63,372 bases of DNA from Acidobacteriaceae bacterium (GTDB taxonomy: Bacteria; Acidobacteriota; Terriglobia; Terriglobales; Acidobacteriaceae), in the NCBI GenBank assembly GCA_003166855.1, contig PMUM01000052.1, forward strand, positions 1 through 63,372, given 5' to 3'. The notes below the pieces were generated by a model. The model searched no databases, was not told where the DNA came from, and saw nothing but the letters and a program-made list of their open reading frames with translations. Below are positions 8,687 to 17,975 of the stretch, piece by piece (the stretch's first letter is position 1; the number at the start of each line of letters is the position of its first letter). Both the position numbers and the translations under genes were made by a program.

Positions 8687-9571
8687 TTGAAGCTATCCAT
8701 CGACAACGTTGGCAAGTGTTATGGCGGGAAGTTCTGGGCTCTGCGGCGCTTCAGCCTTGAGCTGAAGCCAGGAGTGCTGGGATTGCTCGGACCGAACGGC
8801 GCGGGGAAGACGACGCTGATGAGCGTGCTGGCGACGATCACGCGCGCCAGCGAAGGCAAGGTGACGTGGAACGGCACGGATCTGGCGGCCGATCCGAACC
8901 AGCTGCGCGCGGTGCTCGGGTATTTGCCGCAGGATTTCGGCGTTTATCCCAACCTGAAGGCGCAGGAATTTCTTGAATATCTGGCCGCGGTGAAGGGACT
9001 CGACGCGGCGGCCGCGCGACGGCGCATCGATCAGCTGCTGAATGTCGTCAACCTGTCCGATGTGCGCACGCGTCCGCTGGGTGGATTCTCCGGGGGCATG
9101 AAACAGCGGGTGGGCATTGCGCAGGCGCTGCTCAACGATCCGCAGTTGCTGATTGTCGATGAGCCCACGGCGGGACTGGACCCGGAGGAGCGGGTTCGCT
9201 TTCGCAATTTGCTCTCGGAGCTGTCGGGCGAGCGGATTGTGATTTTGTCGACGCACATTGTTTCCGACGTGGAGGCGACGGCCACTGACATTGCGCTCAT
9301 CTCGAACGGCAGTTTGGTGGCGCATGCGCCGCCGGAGGAGCTGCTGCGCAGAGTGGAAGGGCGCATCTGGGAGTGGGTGATTCCCAGCGCCGATCTGAAC
9401 GCGGTGAAGCAGGTCTACCGGGTGAGCAGCACGATGCGGCGCAGCGATGGTGTGCACGTGCGCGTGATCACCGCGGAGCCGCCCGCGGGCGCGCAGCCCG
9501 TCTCGCCGACGCTCGAGGATGCGTATCTCGACGCGCTGTCGACGTATCGGGCGGCGGGGTTGGCCGCGTGA
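8687..9571 (+). CDS. ABC transporter ATP-binding protein
   Basis: A 294-residue nucleotide-binding subunit. Walker A GPNGAGKTT is near residues 36-44, the Q-loop is YLPQDFG, the signature FSGGMKQR, Walker B LLIVDEPTAGLD and the H-loop STH. The C-terminal tail of about 80 residues is typical of exporter-type (CcmA/NatA-like) ATPases. Translation probably begins at TTG 8687, after a GTGAGG site. The stop overlaps the GTG of the permease (GTGA), so the two subunits are coupled. Substrate unknown. Confidence 0.93.
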   Translation: MKLSIDNVGKCYGGKFWALRRFSLELKPGVLGLLGPNGAGKTTLMSVLATITRASEGKVTWNGTDLAADPNQLRAVLGYLPQDFGVYPNLKAQEFLEYLAAVKGLDAAAARRRIDQLLNVVNLSDVRTRPLGGFSGGMKQRVGIAQALLNDPQLLIVDEPTAGLDPEERVRFRNLLSELSGERIVILSTHIVSDVEATATDIALISNGSLVAHAPPEELLRRVEGRIWEWVIPSADLNAVKQVYRVSSTMRRSDGVHVRVITAEPPAGAQPVSPTLEDAYLDALSTYRAAGLAA

Positions 9572-11172
9572 ACAGCGGCCGCGTTCTGTGGCATCTGGTG
9601 AAGGCGGATTTTCTGACGCGCGTGCGACGGACCAGCTTCCTGGTGACGCTGGGAGGCGCGCTCTTCCTGGGCTACCAGGTATTCGCGGGCCATGTGGTGA
9701 TGCGTCTGGACGATTACCGCGGGATTTACAACTCCGCGTGGGTGGGCGCGCTGATGGGCGTGGTCACCAGCACATTCCTCACCCTGGCCGGTTTCTACAT
9801 CGTGAAGGGCTCGATCCTGCGCGACGAGACGACGCGCGTGGGCCAGATTCTCGCCGGCACACCGATGAGCAAGAGCTTTTACACGGTTGCGAAATTCCTG
9901 GGCAACTTCGCGGTGCTGGCGGCAATGGTGGCGGTGATGGCGGCAGCGGCGCTGTGCATGCAGATGCTGCGCGCCGAGGATCGCACGGTTCATTTGTGGA
10001 CGCTGCTCTCGCCGCTGCTGCTCTACGCGCTGCCGGCGATGGCGTTTGTGGCGGCGCTGGCGGTGCTGTTTGAAACGCTGCCTCTGCTGCGCGGCGGCCT
10101 TGGCAACGTGATCTGGTTCTTTGCATGGACAGGTCTGATCGTTGCGGGTGTGGCGCCCGCGGCGACGCATGGCGGGCAGTTGAGCCGCGCGGATTATTTT
10201 CGCGACTTCACCGGCATGCCCACGATGATGGAGCAGATGCGCAGCGCCGTGCTCCAGGTGGATCCCAATTTCCAGAATGGTTTTTCGCTGAGCATCGGAG
10301 GGGCGCCGCCGGTCCATCGCTTTCTGTGGACCGGGGTGCAGTGGGACGCCACAAAAGTGGCGGCGCGCCTACTCTGGTTCGGCTATGCGCTGGCAGCAGC
10401 GCTGCTGGCGTCGGTGTTCTTTCATCGTTTCGACCCGGCGCGGGGACGGTTCGCGCGCAGACCTGAGGAGACGGCCGAGCGCGCACCAGTTCTGGAGCTG
10501 GCGGCGGCGAGGCAGCTGGTGCAGAGCGATCCGTGGACGAGCCGGTTGACGCCGCTGCCGCCTGCCAGCGTGCAGAACCGATTCTTCTCGGTAGTGGTGG
10601 CCGAGCTTCGCCTGATGCTGCAGGGGCATCGGTGGTGGTGGTACGCGGTTGCCGGCGGCCTCTTCATTGCATGCCTCGCTGCTCCGCTGAGCGCGTCGAG
10701 TGGCGGGATTATTTTGGCGGCGTGGATCTGGCCGATTCTGGTTTGGTCGCAGATGGGGAGCCGTGAAGCGCGGTACGCTACGGGCTCGCTGATTTTCTCC
10801 GCACCGCATGCGCTGCAGCGGCAGCTGCCGGCGGTGTGGGTGGCTGGAGTGTTGGTGACGCTTGCCACTGGTGGCGGGCTTGCGATTCGTTTGCTGATCG
10901 CGGGCGATGTGCGGGACCTCGCGGGATTCGCGGTCGCGGTTTGTTTCATCCCGAGTCTTGCGCTGGCGCTGGGAGTGCTGACCGGCAGCAGCAAGTTTTT
11001 CGAGGCGCTCTATACGGCGTGGTGGTACACCGGCGCGGCGCATCATCTGCGCGGCGGAGACTTCACGGGCACGGTCGCGGCGAGCAGCCGGCCGGTGATG
11101 TATCTGGTGCTGACGGTGGTGCTGCTGGCTGCGTGCTGGGGGCGGCGGCGGACGCAGCTGGCTTACGCGTGA
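9568..11172 (+). CDS. ABC transporter permease
   Basis: A 534-residue polytopic membrane protein starting at GTG 9568 inside the GTGA overlap with the ATPase gene. About a dozen hydrophobic segments occur in two blocks separated by a hydrophilic region (about residues 295-350), consistent with a duplicated or fused ABC-2-type permease; the opening (RVRRTSFLVTLGGALFLGY) is a typical N-terminal helix of ABC-2 exporters. A longer reading frame upstream overlaps the ATPase and is rejected. Its last 10 nt overlap the convergent prenyltransferase gene. Confidence 0.88.
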   Translation: MNSGRVLWHLVKADFLTRVRRTSFLVTLGGALFLGYQVFAGHVVMRLDDYRGIYNSAWVGALMGVVTSTFLTLAGFYIVKGSILRDETTRVGQILAGTPMSKSFYTVAKFLGNFAVLAAMVAVMAAAALCMQMLRAEDRTVHLWTLLSPLLLYALPAMAFVAALAVLFETLPLLRGGLGNVIWFFAWTGLIVAGVAPAATHGGQLSRADYFRDFTGMPTMMEQMRSAVLQVDPNFQNGFSLSIGGAPPVHRFLWTGVQWDATKVAARLLWFGYALAAALLASVFFHRFDPARGRFARRPEETAERAPVLELAAARQLVQSDPWTSRLTPLPPASVQNRFFSVVVAELRLMLQGHRWWWYAVAGGLFIACLAAPLSASSGGIILAAWIWPILVWSQMGSREARYATGSLIFSAPHALQRQLPAVWVAGVLVTLATGGGLAIRLLIAGDVRDLAGFAVAVCFIPSLALALGVLTGSSKFFEALYTAWWYTGAAHHLRGGDFTGTVAASSRPVMYLVLTVVLLAACWGRRRTQLAYA

Positions 11173-12035
11173 CGGCGGAGAAGTAAATCCGCGGCGACGA
11201 AGACGAAGAAGATGACGGCGATGACGCCATTCATCATGAAGAACGCGGCGTTCATGCGCGTAAGGTCGCGCGGCGAAACAATGAGGTGTTCCCACAGCAA
11301 TAACGCGGCGACCGCGACGATGCCCACGGCGGCAATGGGGCCGAGGTGGAAGAGCACCGCGAGCCACACGAGCAGTCCTAGCATGAGCAGGTGCATGATG
11401 CGCGCGATCCAGAAGGCAGGCGCGAGGCCGAGTGTTGCGGGAATGCTGAGGAGTCCGGTAGAGCGGTCGTGCGCTTCATCCTGGCAGGCGTAGAGGACGT
11501 CGAAGCCCGCAACCCAGAAGAGGACCGCGGCGGTGAGAACCAGGATGCGCGGATCGAGCGAGCCGCGGATGGCGATCCATGCGCCGGTGGGCGCGATGCC
11601 GAGCGCGAGTCCCAGGAAAAAGTGCGACCAGCGCGTGAAGCGCTTGGTGTAGGAGTAGAGGAACAGCACCGCCAGGACTATCGGCGCGAGGATCAGCGTG
11701 AGGCGGTTGAGCCGCCAGGCGCCGAGCAGGAAGACCAGGGACATGAGGGCCGTGAATCCCGCGGCAAAGCGGGGCGTGAGCAGGCCTGCGGGGATCGCGC
11801 GCATGCGGGTGCGGGGATTGGCGGCGTCGAGGTCGGCATCGGCCCAGCGGTTGAAGGCCATCGCAGCGGAGCGCGCGGCGATCATGCACATCACGATCCA
11901 CGCGAGCTTTGCAAGCGGTGGCCAGCCGTGCGAGGCGAGCATGGCTCCGGTGAGCGCAAAGGGGAGCGCGAAGACGGAGTGCTCCCACTTGATCATTTCG
12001 AGCGTGACGCCGATGCTGCGGAGCAGAGGCACAAA
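11163..12035 (-). CDS. UbiA-like polyprenyltransferase (menaquinone-type candidate)
   Basis: An integral-membrane prenyltransferase of about 290 residues with eight to nine helices. Both Asp-rich motifs are present: NRWADADLDAANPRT (NxxxDxxxD) and DEAHDRSTG. The opening TLEMIKWEHSVFALPFALTG is characteristic of the UbiA-like subgroup found in organisms making menaquinone, including the futalosine route (MqnP); which pathway applies here is not shown by neighbours. GTG at 12035 is preferred because it gives the family's usual short leader before MIK; ATG at 11996 is the alternative. Longer starts run into the BON gene. Confidence 0.85.
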   Translation of the reverse strand, partial: FVPLLRSIGVTLEMIKWEHSVFALPFALTGAMLASHGWPPLAKLAWIVMCMIAARSAAMAFNRWADADLDAANPRTRMRAIPAGLLTPRFAAGFTALMSLVFLLGAWRLNRLTLILAPIVLAVLFLYSYTKRFTRWSHFFLGLALGIAPTGAWIAIRGSLDPRILVLTAAVLFWVAGFDVLYACQDEAHDRSTGLLSIPATLGLAPAFWIARIMHLLMLGLLVWLAVLFHLGPIAAVGIVAVAALLLWEHLIVSPRDLTRMNAAFFMMNGVIAVIFFVFVAADLLLRRHA

Positions 12036-12039
12036 GACA

Positions 12040-12074
12040 GGATATAGGGGATAGGGTGCAGGGCGCAGGGGCAC
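12040..12074 (-). repeat. Period-7 degenerate repeat tract (5 units)
   Basis: Read on the plus strand: GGATATA, GGGGATA, GGGTGCA, GGGCGCA, GGGGCAC. Five 7-nt units end five bases before the GTG assigned to the prenyltransferase gene, replacing a normal ribosome-binding site. Confidence 0.7.
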
Positions 12075-12102
12075 CCTCGTGGGGCGAGGGTGCCGAGGCC
12101 GA

Positions 12103-12852
12103 TTACTTTCCAGGTTTCTCTTTGCCGCCGTTGGCGACCTCCAGATCGTTGGTGACGCTGAAGACACCGGGAACGGTGTTGGCCTGGATGCCGGCTGCGT
12201 CCTTCTGCGACTGAGTGTCCACGGTGCCGTAGAGAGTCACGTGGCCGTTCTCTACCTGAATGCGGATCGGCTTCGCCGGATCGATGAGGTACTGGTTCAG
12301 CATCGGGAAGCTGTAGACCGCGCGAAAGACCTGGCGGCGGATGCGGTCGTCGTTCGGAGAAACCGGATCGACCTGAATGTTGTCGATGAGGTCGCGAACG
12401 CCTTTGGTGTTGGCCACGATGGCGACAGCGTCAGACGCATCGACGGGACCGTAGGCATGACCGCCGAGTGTGGCGACGCCGTTCTGCACCTGCACGGTGA
12501 TGGCGTCGAACGCCGTGGTTCCGTAGCCGACCATGTCGTAGGTGATGGCCTTCAGCAGTTTTTCCTGGAGCTGCTGATCGGGAACCTCGGCGCCGGCAAC
12601 TTCGATGTCGTTGCGAACCGCGGTGACACCTTTGACGTGGTGGACTTTCTGATCCGCGTTGATCTTGTTTGCTACGAGGTCAACGGTTCCGGTCAGCGTG
12701 ACAACGCCGTTCTCGACCGACGCCTGAATGCCTTTGAAGCGCGACGCGCTGAGGGCTTTCTGAACGCTCGCCTGCACGTCGGAATCGCCTTGCGCAAAGA
12801 CCGCGGGAACAGCAAGAGCCGCGGCAAGAATGAAAAGCAGTGCTTTCTTCAT
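12103..12852 (-). CDS. Periplasmic BON-domain protein
   Basis: A 249-residue exported protein. The ATG at 12850-12852 follows GGGAGA and begins a textbook signal peptide (MKKALLFILAAALAVPAVFA). The mature chain holds three BON modules (about 24-92, 95-170 and 172-245), each with the hallmark 'VxNGVVTLxGTV' strand: ENGVVTLTGTVD, QNGVATLGGHAY and ENGHVTLYGTVD. BON domains bind phospholipid or membranes and occur in OsmY/DolP-type envelope-stress proteins. It sits between a prenyltransferase and the outer-membrane assembly operon, in the same direction, with a 216-nt gap upstream. Confidence 0.9.
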   Translation of the reverse strand: MKKALLFILAAALAVPAVFAQGDSDVQASVQKALSASRFKGIQASVENGVVTLTGTVDLVANKINADQKVHHVKGVTAVRNDIEVAGAEVPDQQLQEKLLKAITYDMVGYGTTAFDAITVQVQNGVATLGGHAYGPVDASDAVAIVANTKGVRDLIDNIQVDPVSPNDDRIRRQVFRAVYSFPMLNQYLIDPAKPIRIQVENGHVTLYGTVDTQSQKDAAGIQANTVPGVFSVTNDLEVANGGKEKPGK

Positions 12853-13068
12853 AGTTTTCTCCCAGGCTGTCTCCTGGAATCTTTTTGGGGATTTCCGGCC
12901 GGGATTGTCCTCGCCGGGGAGACTAGCCTTCGGTCTATTCAGACACGGGAACAGGGCTTTTGGATGCGTGAAATGCGAGAAAATTCGCGCCAAGACGGCA
13001 ATTTTTGAGTGGCACCGAACGAATGTTCTGAAGGGATTGCGGGCGCGGGCCGGGGCAACCGCGTGGCG

Positions 13069-16000
13069 CTAGTGATAGCGCCGGTGGAGGCGGAAAATGA
13101 GCGAGAAAACGCCCGATTCATCGCGCACCGCGACGACGGAAAAGTCGGGCGTGACGCGCCACTCACCCTGAATCAACTGCTCTGCTGTTGAATTGACGTT
13201 GGTGGCATAGGTAAGGGTAGCGTTCTTCGAGATGGGCTCTTCGACAGTGATGCGCGCGGTCGCGTTGCCGACGCCGCTGACGAAGGTGGGATCGATACGC
13301 ACGCTGCCGCCGCCGAAAAGTTTTTGAATCCGATTGCTGAGGGTTGCATTGAGGGCGCCGCCGAGCAGCGAGTCCGCGGTGGAGTTGACGCCGGCCTGTT
13401 GCTGCTCAGAGCTGTAGATCTGCTGCTCCTCCTGGGTGCGGCCCATGGCCAGCAAGGAGAAGATGTCCTGCTCGGAAAGCGGGGGCTCGGAGCGGAAGGT
13501 CGGATTCAGTTTGGTGGTCGGGCCCTGCAGGGCAATGGTGACGGTGTAGTTCTCCACGGTGGTAGTGGCGGTTAGATCGAGCACGGGCTGGATGCGCACG
13601 GGATTGGTGAAGTAGATCTCGCCGTGCTGCAGCTCGAATTTCTCGCCGTTGAAGGTGGCTCGGCCGTCGGTGATGGTGACGCGGCCCAGAACCGTGGGCT
13701 GGGCGAGGGTGCCGCGGACAGCGAGGTCGACGTTGCCGGCCAGGCGGGCGAAGGAATTCTGGAAATTCAGCGAGGGCGCGGAAGTGATGCGAATATTGAG
13801 CCGCACTTTGTTAGTGGGCGACGCGGGATTGGGGGGCAGCGAAACGCCGCTGCTGTTGGCGAGCGAGGCAAAATCGACGTCGGGATTGACGGAGAATCCG
13901 GTGAGCATCACGTGGCCGCTGACGAGCATGCTGGCCTGGTTCCCCTGGACGTGAATCTGCGCACTGGCCGTGGAGGTGACGCCCTCGGGGTAGCGAATGC
14001 GCACATCTTTGGCGTCGGCGGTGAGGTCGGCGTAGAGGCCGTGATGATAGGTGGCGAAGCCGCCGAGCTTGATGAGGCCGCCGCCGCTGTAAGCGGTGAC
14101 GTCTTTGAAGTCGAGCCGGTCCTGATCGAAGACCAGCTCGCCGTTCATGCGGCTGAGGCCGTTGACGTAGTCTTCGAGCGCGACGTTGACGTTGGTGAAC
14201 TTCACGTTGCCGGTGAGGTCGGGGTTGGGCACCGTGCCTTCGGCGCTCACGGTGAAGTCCACGTGGCCCGAGGAGACGATGTCGGTATCGAGGGTCTGCG
14301 CGAGCGCCATGTTGACCGATCCTTTGGCGCTGCCGTGAATCGGCCTGGGATTGTCGAAGACCCCGATCGATCCCTCGGTGCGGAGATCGGTATCGGGGCC
14401 GACGATGTGCAACTCGTCCATGCGGAAAGTGCCGTCGCGGAGGGTTGCATGCACCTGGCCGTCGCTGTGGATGGGCACGTCTTCCAGAGTGATGGCGAGC
14501 TGGCTGAGGCGGACATCGCCGTTCAACCGCCTCGGAGTGCGAAGCGGACCGGAGACAGTCACCGATCCGGCGATGGATGAGCTGCCGCGGATGCCGGTGA
14601 CGCTGAAGGTGCGCAACAGTGGATCGATGTTGAACTGGTCGATGTTGAGGCTGGCGTTGGTTTCGTAGTCGCCGGTGAGCTGCGTTTCGCCTTTCAGGTT
14701 CAGCGTGGATGCATTCATGTGCGCGCTCATCTGCATTTCGAGCGCGCGGCCCTGGGTGTGGGCGTCGGCATCGACGTAGCCTTTGAATTCGCGTGCGAGC
14801 TCGAGGTTGCGGACGTGCATGCTGGCGGTGACTGAGGGCTCTTCGATGGTGCCGCTACCCTTTGCTTCAAAGTCCACCGTGCCCAGCACCGGGTACTGCT
14901 CGTTCTGGAGCAGCCGGATGTGGGCCAGCTCGAAGCCGCTGCCTTGCAGGTTGAAGTGGGCCGTTTTCGCTGTGAAGTTGTAGCCGGCGTCGCCGCTGAT
15001 GTGGCCGCCATCAACCTCGAAGAGGAGATGATCCGCGTCCAATTCCCGGCCGCGGAACTGCACATCGCTGGTGAGCGAGCGATAAGTCTCGCTGTAGATG
15101 ACGCCGCCGGTGACGCTGACCTGGCCGGTGCCGTTGAGGTCGCCGATGGTGCCGTCGGTTTGGGCTTGGAGGTTCAGAATTCCGGAAACCGGATAGCTCT
15201 TGCCGGTGAGCGCGATCCATTGTGCGATGTCGGCGTTCTTTACCTGGACGCGGGCGTGAATCGTGGAGGTATCGGCGAAGAGATCCTTCGGGGCATTCGG
15301 ACGTCCGTGCACATCGCCGGAAAACTGAATGGTGGTCTTGCCCTGGACCAACGTGCCGAGGCTCACCGAGAGCGATCCGAAATTATAAGCGGCGTCGGTG
15401 GTGAGGCTGTCGAAGTGGAGATTGGCGGCTGCCTGCGTCGATAGCGGCGTTGGGCCTTGCGGAGCGATATTGAAGTCGGTCGCCTGCAGGTGGCCCTGGA
15501 AGTTGGGTGCATCGAGGCTGCCGGTGACTGTGCCATGGAACTGCGCCTCGCCGTGGAGCTCGGCGGGGATGGGCGTGGGTTGGCCAGGAGCGGAGATGCC
15601 GAAAGAGGCGAGCATGGGATTGAACTCGGCGACGTTGCGGGTGACGAGGCTCGCGTCGAGCTGCGACTTGCGTGTCATTGGATAGACGCCCAGGCTGCCA
15701 GTCATCTGAATTTCGGAACCGGGCGTGTGGATGTCGAAGGTGCGGATGAGGACGGAGCCGCTGCGATTCGTGTACTCCGCTTCGACCACGCCGTTGACGG
15801 GGACTTCATCGGGGCTGGGCGTGTGCGGCGGAGCCAGGGTGACCTTGACCTCGCCGATGAGGTTGTCGGGGTTGCCGGTCCAGTTCACATTGGCGGTGCC
15901 TGCGGCGGAGGTATCGAAGCCGAGGCGGCGGAAACGCTTCGGAGCAACGGTGTCAAGGAGCGAGTCGAGGGTGAATCCTGCGAGTTGCGTGCGGATGGTG

Positions 16001-17205
16001 CCTTGTTCCTGCTCGGCCTTCGGCGATGTCTGGCCGGGTTGCGCAGGCGCTGGCGCGAGCCAGTTCACGATGCGCATTTCGCCGGTGATGGCGCCGCCGG
16101 TAGCGAGCCGCGCATGAATGCCGGTGACGGCGATCAGATCCTGGGTGATGTGCGCGACCGCGTCGGCAGTGATGCCGTTAGCGCTAACCGAGCCGGTGCG
16201 ATACGCGCCGCCGCTGATGCGCGCGTTGCCATCGACGACGAACTGCAAGCCGGCGCCGTGCCCTTTGGCTTCCAGTTGCGCCGTGCCGCCGTCGAGGCCT
16301 GGCGTGCCGGTGAGGGCGCGAATCTCCAGCGCGTCGATGGCTCCGTTCATCGCGAACTGCCACTGCGGCGCGGCGAAATTATTCAGCGAACCGCTGGCGC
16401 GGAGGACCGTTTTCTGTTTCTTGCCCTGCGGGCCGCTCTCGAGGACGAGCGAAACCAGGTCGGCGTTATTGCGGCCCATGTCGACTGAGGCATCGACGAT
16501 GGAGTGAACCGGCGTGTCGGCTCCGCGCTGCGCCACCACGTCTTCGGCATGCAGCGTGGCGACGTAGCGATCGCGGAGCGGGACATAGTTGACCTGCGCG
16601 GCCAGATTGTTCACGGACAGATTGAAGGGGATCTGCCGCTCGTTGAGGATGGCGACGCCGTTATTGAGAACGGTGCGGCCGACGGCGAGGTCGAAGATCT
16701 GATCCGTCGTATTGCCGGTGGATGGATGCCTGGGCCGGGGCTGATTCGTCGATCCGTCGGGGTAGACGATGAGGTGAATCACGGGATGGTCGGCTTCGAG
16801 GTAATTGAGCCCGATTTTGGCGCGGAAGAAAGACAGAATCTGCAGGCGCACAAAGAGGCGGTCGACGTGGGCATAGGGAACCTGGTCCGCAGCTTCGAGC
16901 CCGTGAATGGTCAGGTCGTCGGTTTCGAATTCAAGATGGGTGAGGCGCCAGGTGAATTTCTTCAGCTCAACGCGGCCGCCGGTGGACTTTTCCAGGTCGG
17001 CGATCACAACGCGGCGTACGCGGTTCTGGAAGGACGACGTGCTGGCGACCCACGCGAGCAGTCCGCCGAGAACGGCCAGCACGGCCAGAGTCCAGAGCGC
17101 GCCGAAGACGATGAGGTTCCGCACGCGATGAGGATGGCGCAGACGCGGCGGCTTCTGTTCGCGGACAGGCTCGTTTTCCGCCGTTGGCTGTGGCATGGCG
17201 TTCAT
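13069..17205 (-). CDS. tamB: TamB-like translocation/assembly protein (DUF490)
   Basis: A 1,378-residue inner-membrane-anchored periplasmic protein. One hydrophobic helix (about residues 30-52) is followed by a very long run of short beta-strands, as in the TamB/AsmA-like lipid-transfer groove, and a C-terminal DUF490 domain (from about residue 1000), including GRVTITDGRATFNGEKFEL and the conserved PPLSEQDIFSLLAMG segment. Family knowledge: TamB spans the periplasm and carries phospholipids or aids outer-membrane protein insertion with an Omp85 partner. Here the Omp85 gene lies two genes upstream in the same operon and the start overlaps the SurA-like gene by ATGA. Confidence 0.93.
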   Translation of the reverse strand: MNAMPQPTAENEPVREQKPPRLRHPHRVRNLIVFGALWTLAVLAVLGGLLAWVASTSSFQNRVRRVVIADLEKSTGGRVELKKFTWRLTHLEFETDDLTIHGLEAADQVPYAHVDRLFVRLQILSFFRAKIGLNYLEADHPVIHLIVYPDGSTNQPRPRHPSTGNTTDQIFDLAVGRTVLNNGVAILNERQIPFNLSVNNLAAQVNYVPLRDRYVATLHAEDVVAQRGADTPVHSIVDASVDMGRNNADLVSLVLESGPQGKKQKTVLRASGSLNNFAAPQWQFAMNGAIDALEIRALTGTPGLDGGTAQLEAKGHGAGLQFVVDGNARISGGAYRTGSVSANGITADAVAHITQDLIAVTGIHARLATGGAITGEMRIVNWLAPAPAQPGQTSPKAEQEQGTIRTQLAGFTLDSLLDTVAPKRFRRLGFDTSAAGTANVNWTGNPDNLIGEVKVTLAPPHTPSPDEVPVNGVVEAEYTNRSGSVLIRTFDIHTPGSEIQMTGSLGVYPMTRKSQLDASLVTRNVAEFNPMLASFGISAPGQPTPIPAELHGEAQFHGTVTGSLDAPNFQGHLQATDFNIAPQGPTPLSTQAAANLHFDSLTTDAAYNFGSLSVSLGTLVQGKTTIQFSGDVHGRPNAPKDLFADTSTIHARVQVKNADIAQWIALTGKSYPVSGILNLQAQTDGTIGDLNGTGQVSVTGGVIYSETYRSLTSDVQFRGRELDADHLLFEVDGGHISGDAGYNFTAKTAHFNLQGSGFELAHIRLLQNEQYPVLGTVDFEAKGSGTIEEPSVTASMHVRNLELAREFKGYVDADAHTQGRALEMQMSAHMNASTLNLKGETQLTGDYETNASLNIDQFNIDPLLRTFSVTGIRGSSSIAGSVTVSGPLRTPRRLNGDVRLSQLAITLEDVPIHSDGQVHATLRDGTFRMDELHIVGPDTDLRTEGSIGVFDNPRPIHGSAKGSVNMALAQTLDTDIVSSGHVDFTVSAEGTVPNPDLTGNVKFTNVNVALEDYVNGLSRMNGELVFDQDRLDFKDVTAYSGGGLIKLGGFATYHHGLYADLTADAKDVRIRYPEGVTSTASAQIHVQGNQASMLVSGHVMLTGFSVNPDVDFASLANSSGVSLPPNPASPTNKVRLNIRITSAPSLNFQNSFARLAGNVDLAVRGTLAQPTVLGRVTITDGRATFNGEKFELQHGEIYFTNPVRIQPVLDLTATTTVENYTVTIALQGPTTKLNPTFRSEPPLSEQDIFSLLAMGRTQEEQQIYSSEQQQAGVNSTADSLLGGALNATLSNRIQKLFGGGSVRIDPTFVSGVGNATARITVEEPISKNATLTYATNVNSTAEQLIQGEWRVTPDFSVVAVRDESGVFSLIFRLHRRYH

Positions 17206-17975
17206 TGGTTCACTGCCGGTTTGGGTTCAAGATCGGCGCTGTAGGCCTGATCGTCGATCTGCACGTTGCCCTGGTCGCGCAGGCTGGACAGCCAGTCCTG
17301 GAAGAGGCCGCTGACCTGCTGCTGTAACAGGATCTCCTGAATCCGGCCGGAAACCTCGGTCAAAGGCGGCGCCTTCTGATTATCTTTGGCGAGCGCGGGC
17401 ACCAGGGTCTTCTGATAATACGTCGCAATCTGATCCTGGGAGATACGAATTCCGCTGCGGAAGCGGAGATCGATAAAGCGCAGCATGGCCATCCGCTGGC
17501 TCCAGCGCTGGTCTACCAGGGCGGAGTCGAGATCGTTGGAGTGCAGAAAGCCGTCCCACCCCTTCGACGTCTGGCAATGGACTTTCTCGCAGGCGGGGAT
17601 CTGCCTGCGCAATTCGACGAGAGATTTGTCGACTTCTTCCTTTGGCGTCGAGGTTGACTGCTGCTGTTGTTCCATCTGATCGAGGATGAGGGTGCGATCG
17701 ATGAGCCGGCGCAGCGCGAAGTCCGGCGTGTTTTGGCCGGGAAGTATCTGCAACGGCTCCAGCGCGGAAAAGTGCATCTCCTGCTCGACATCGCTCTGGA
17801 GGATGACGCTGGAGCCGATGTTGGCCACCACGTGATCCAGTTCGATGGGCGGGTCCGCCGCGGGCGACGACGAGGGCGGCGGGGGCGCCTGAGGAGAGGG
17901 GCTCTGCGCGCGCGTCCCCGACGACGCGACGATGCAGATGGCAAGCAGGACGGCGATGCGCGCGCTGGTGGTCAT
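17202..17975 (-). CDS. SurA-like periplasmic chaperone without PPIase domain
   Basis: A 257-residue exported protein with a signal peptide (MTTSARIAVLLAICIVASSG, cleavage near TRA-QSP), a Pro/Ser/Ala-rich linker, and a SurA N-terminal-type domain: a short strand (DHVVANIGSSVILQSDVEQE), a helical bundle and a C-terminal helix-strand segment. The parvulin domain of full-length SurA is absent, so it is inferred to be a chaperone rather than an isomerase. It is translationally coupled on both sides (TGATG with the Omp85 gene, ATGA with tamB), placing a putative client-delivery factor between the two membrane components. Confidence 0.82.
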   Translation of the reverse strand: MTTSARIAVLLAICIVASSGTRAQSPSPQAPPPPSSSPAADPPIELDHVVANIGSSVILQSDVEQEMHFSALEPLQILPGQNTPDFALRRLIDRTLILDQMEQQQQSTSTPKEEVDKSLVELRRQIPACEKVHCQTSKGWDGFLHSNDLDSALVDQRWSQRMAMLRFIDLRFRSGIRISQDQIATYYQKTLVPALAKDNQKAPPLTEVSGRIQEILLQQQVSGLFQDWLSSLRDQGNVQIDDQAYSADLEPKPAVNQ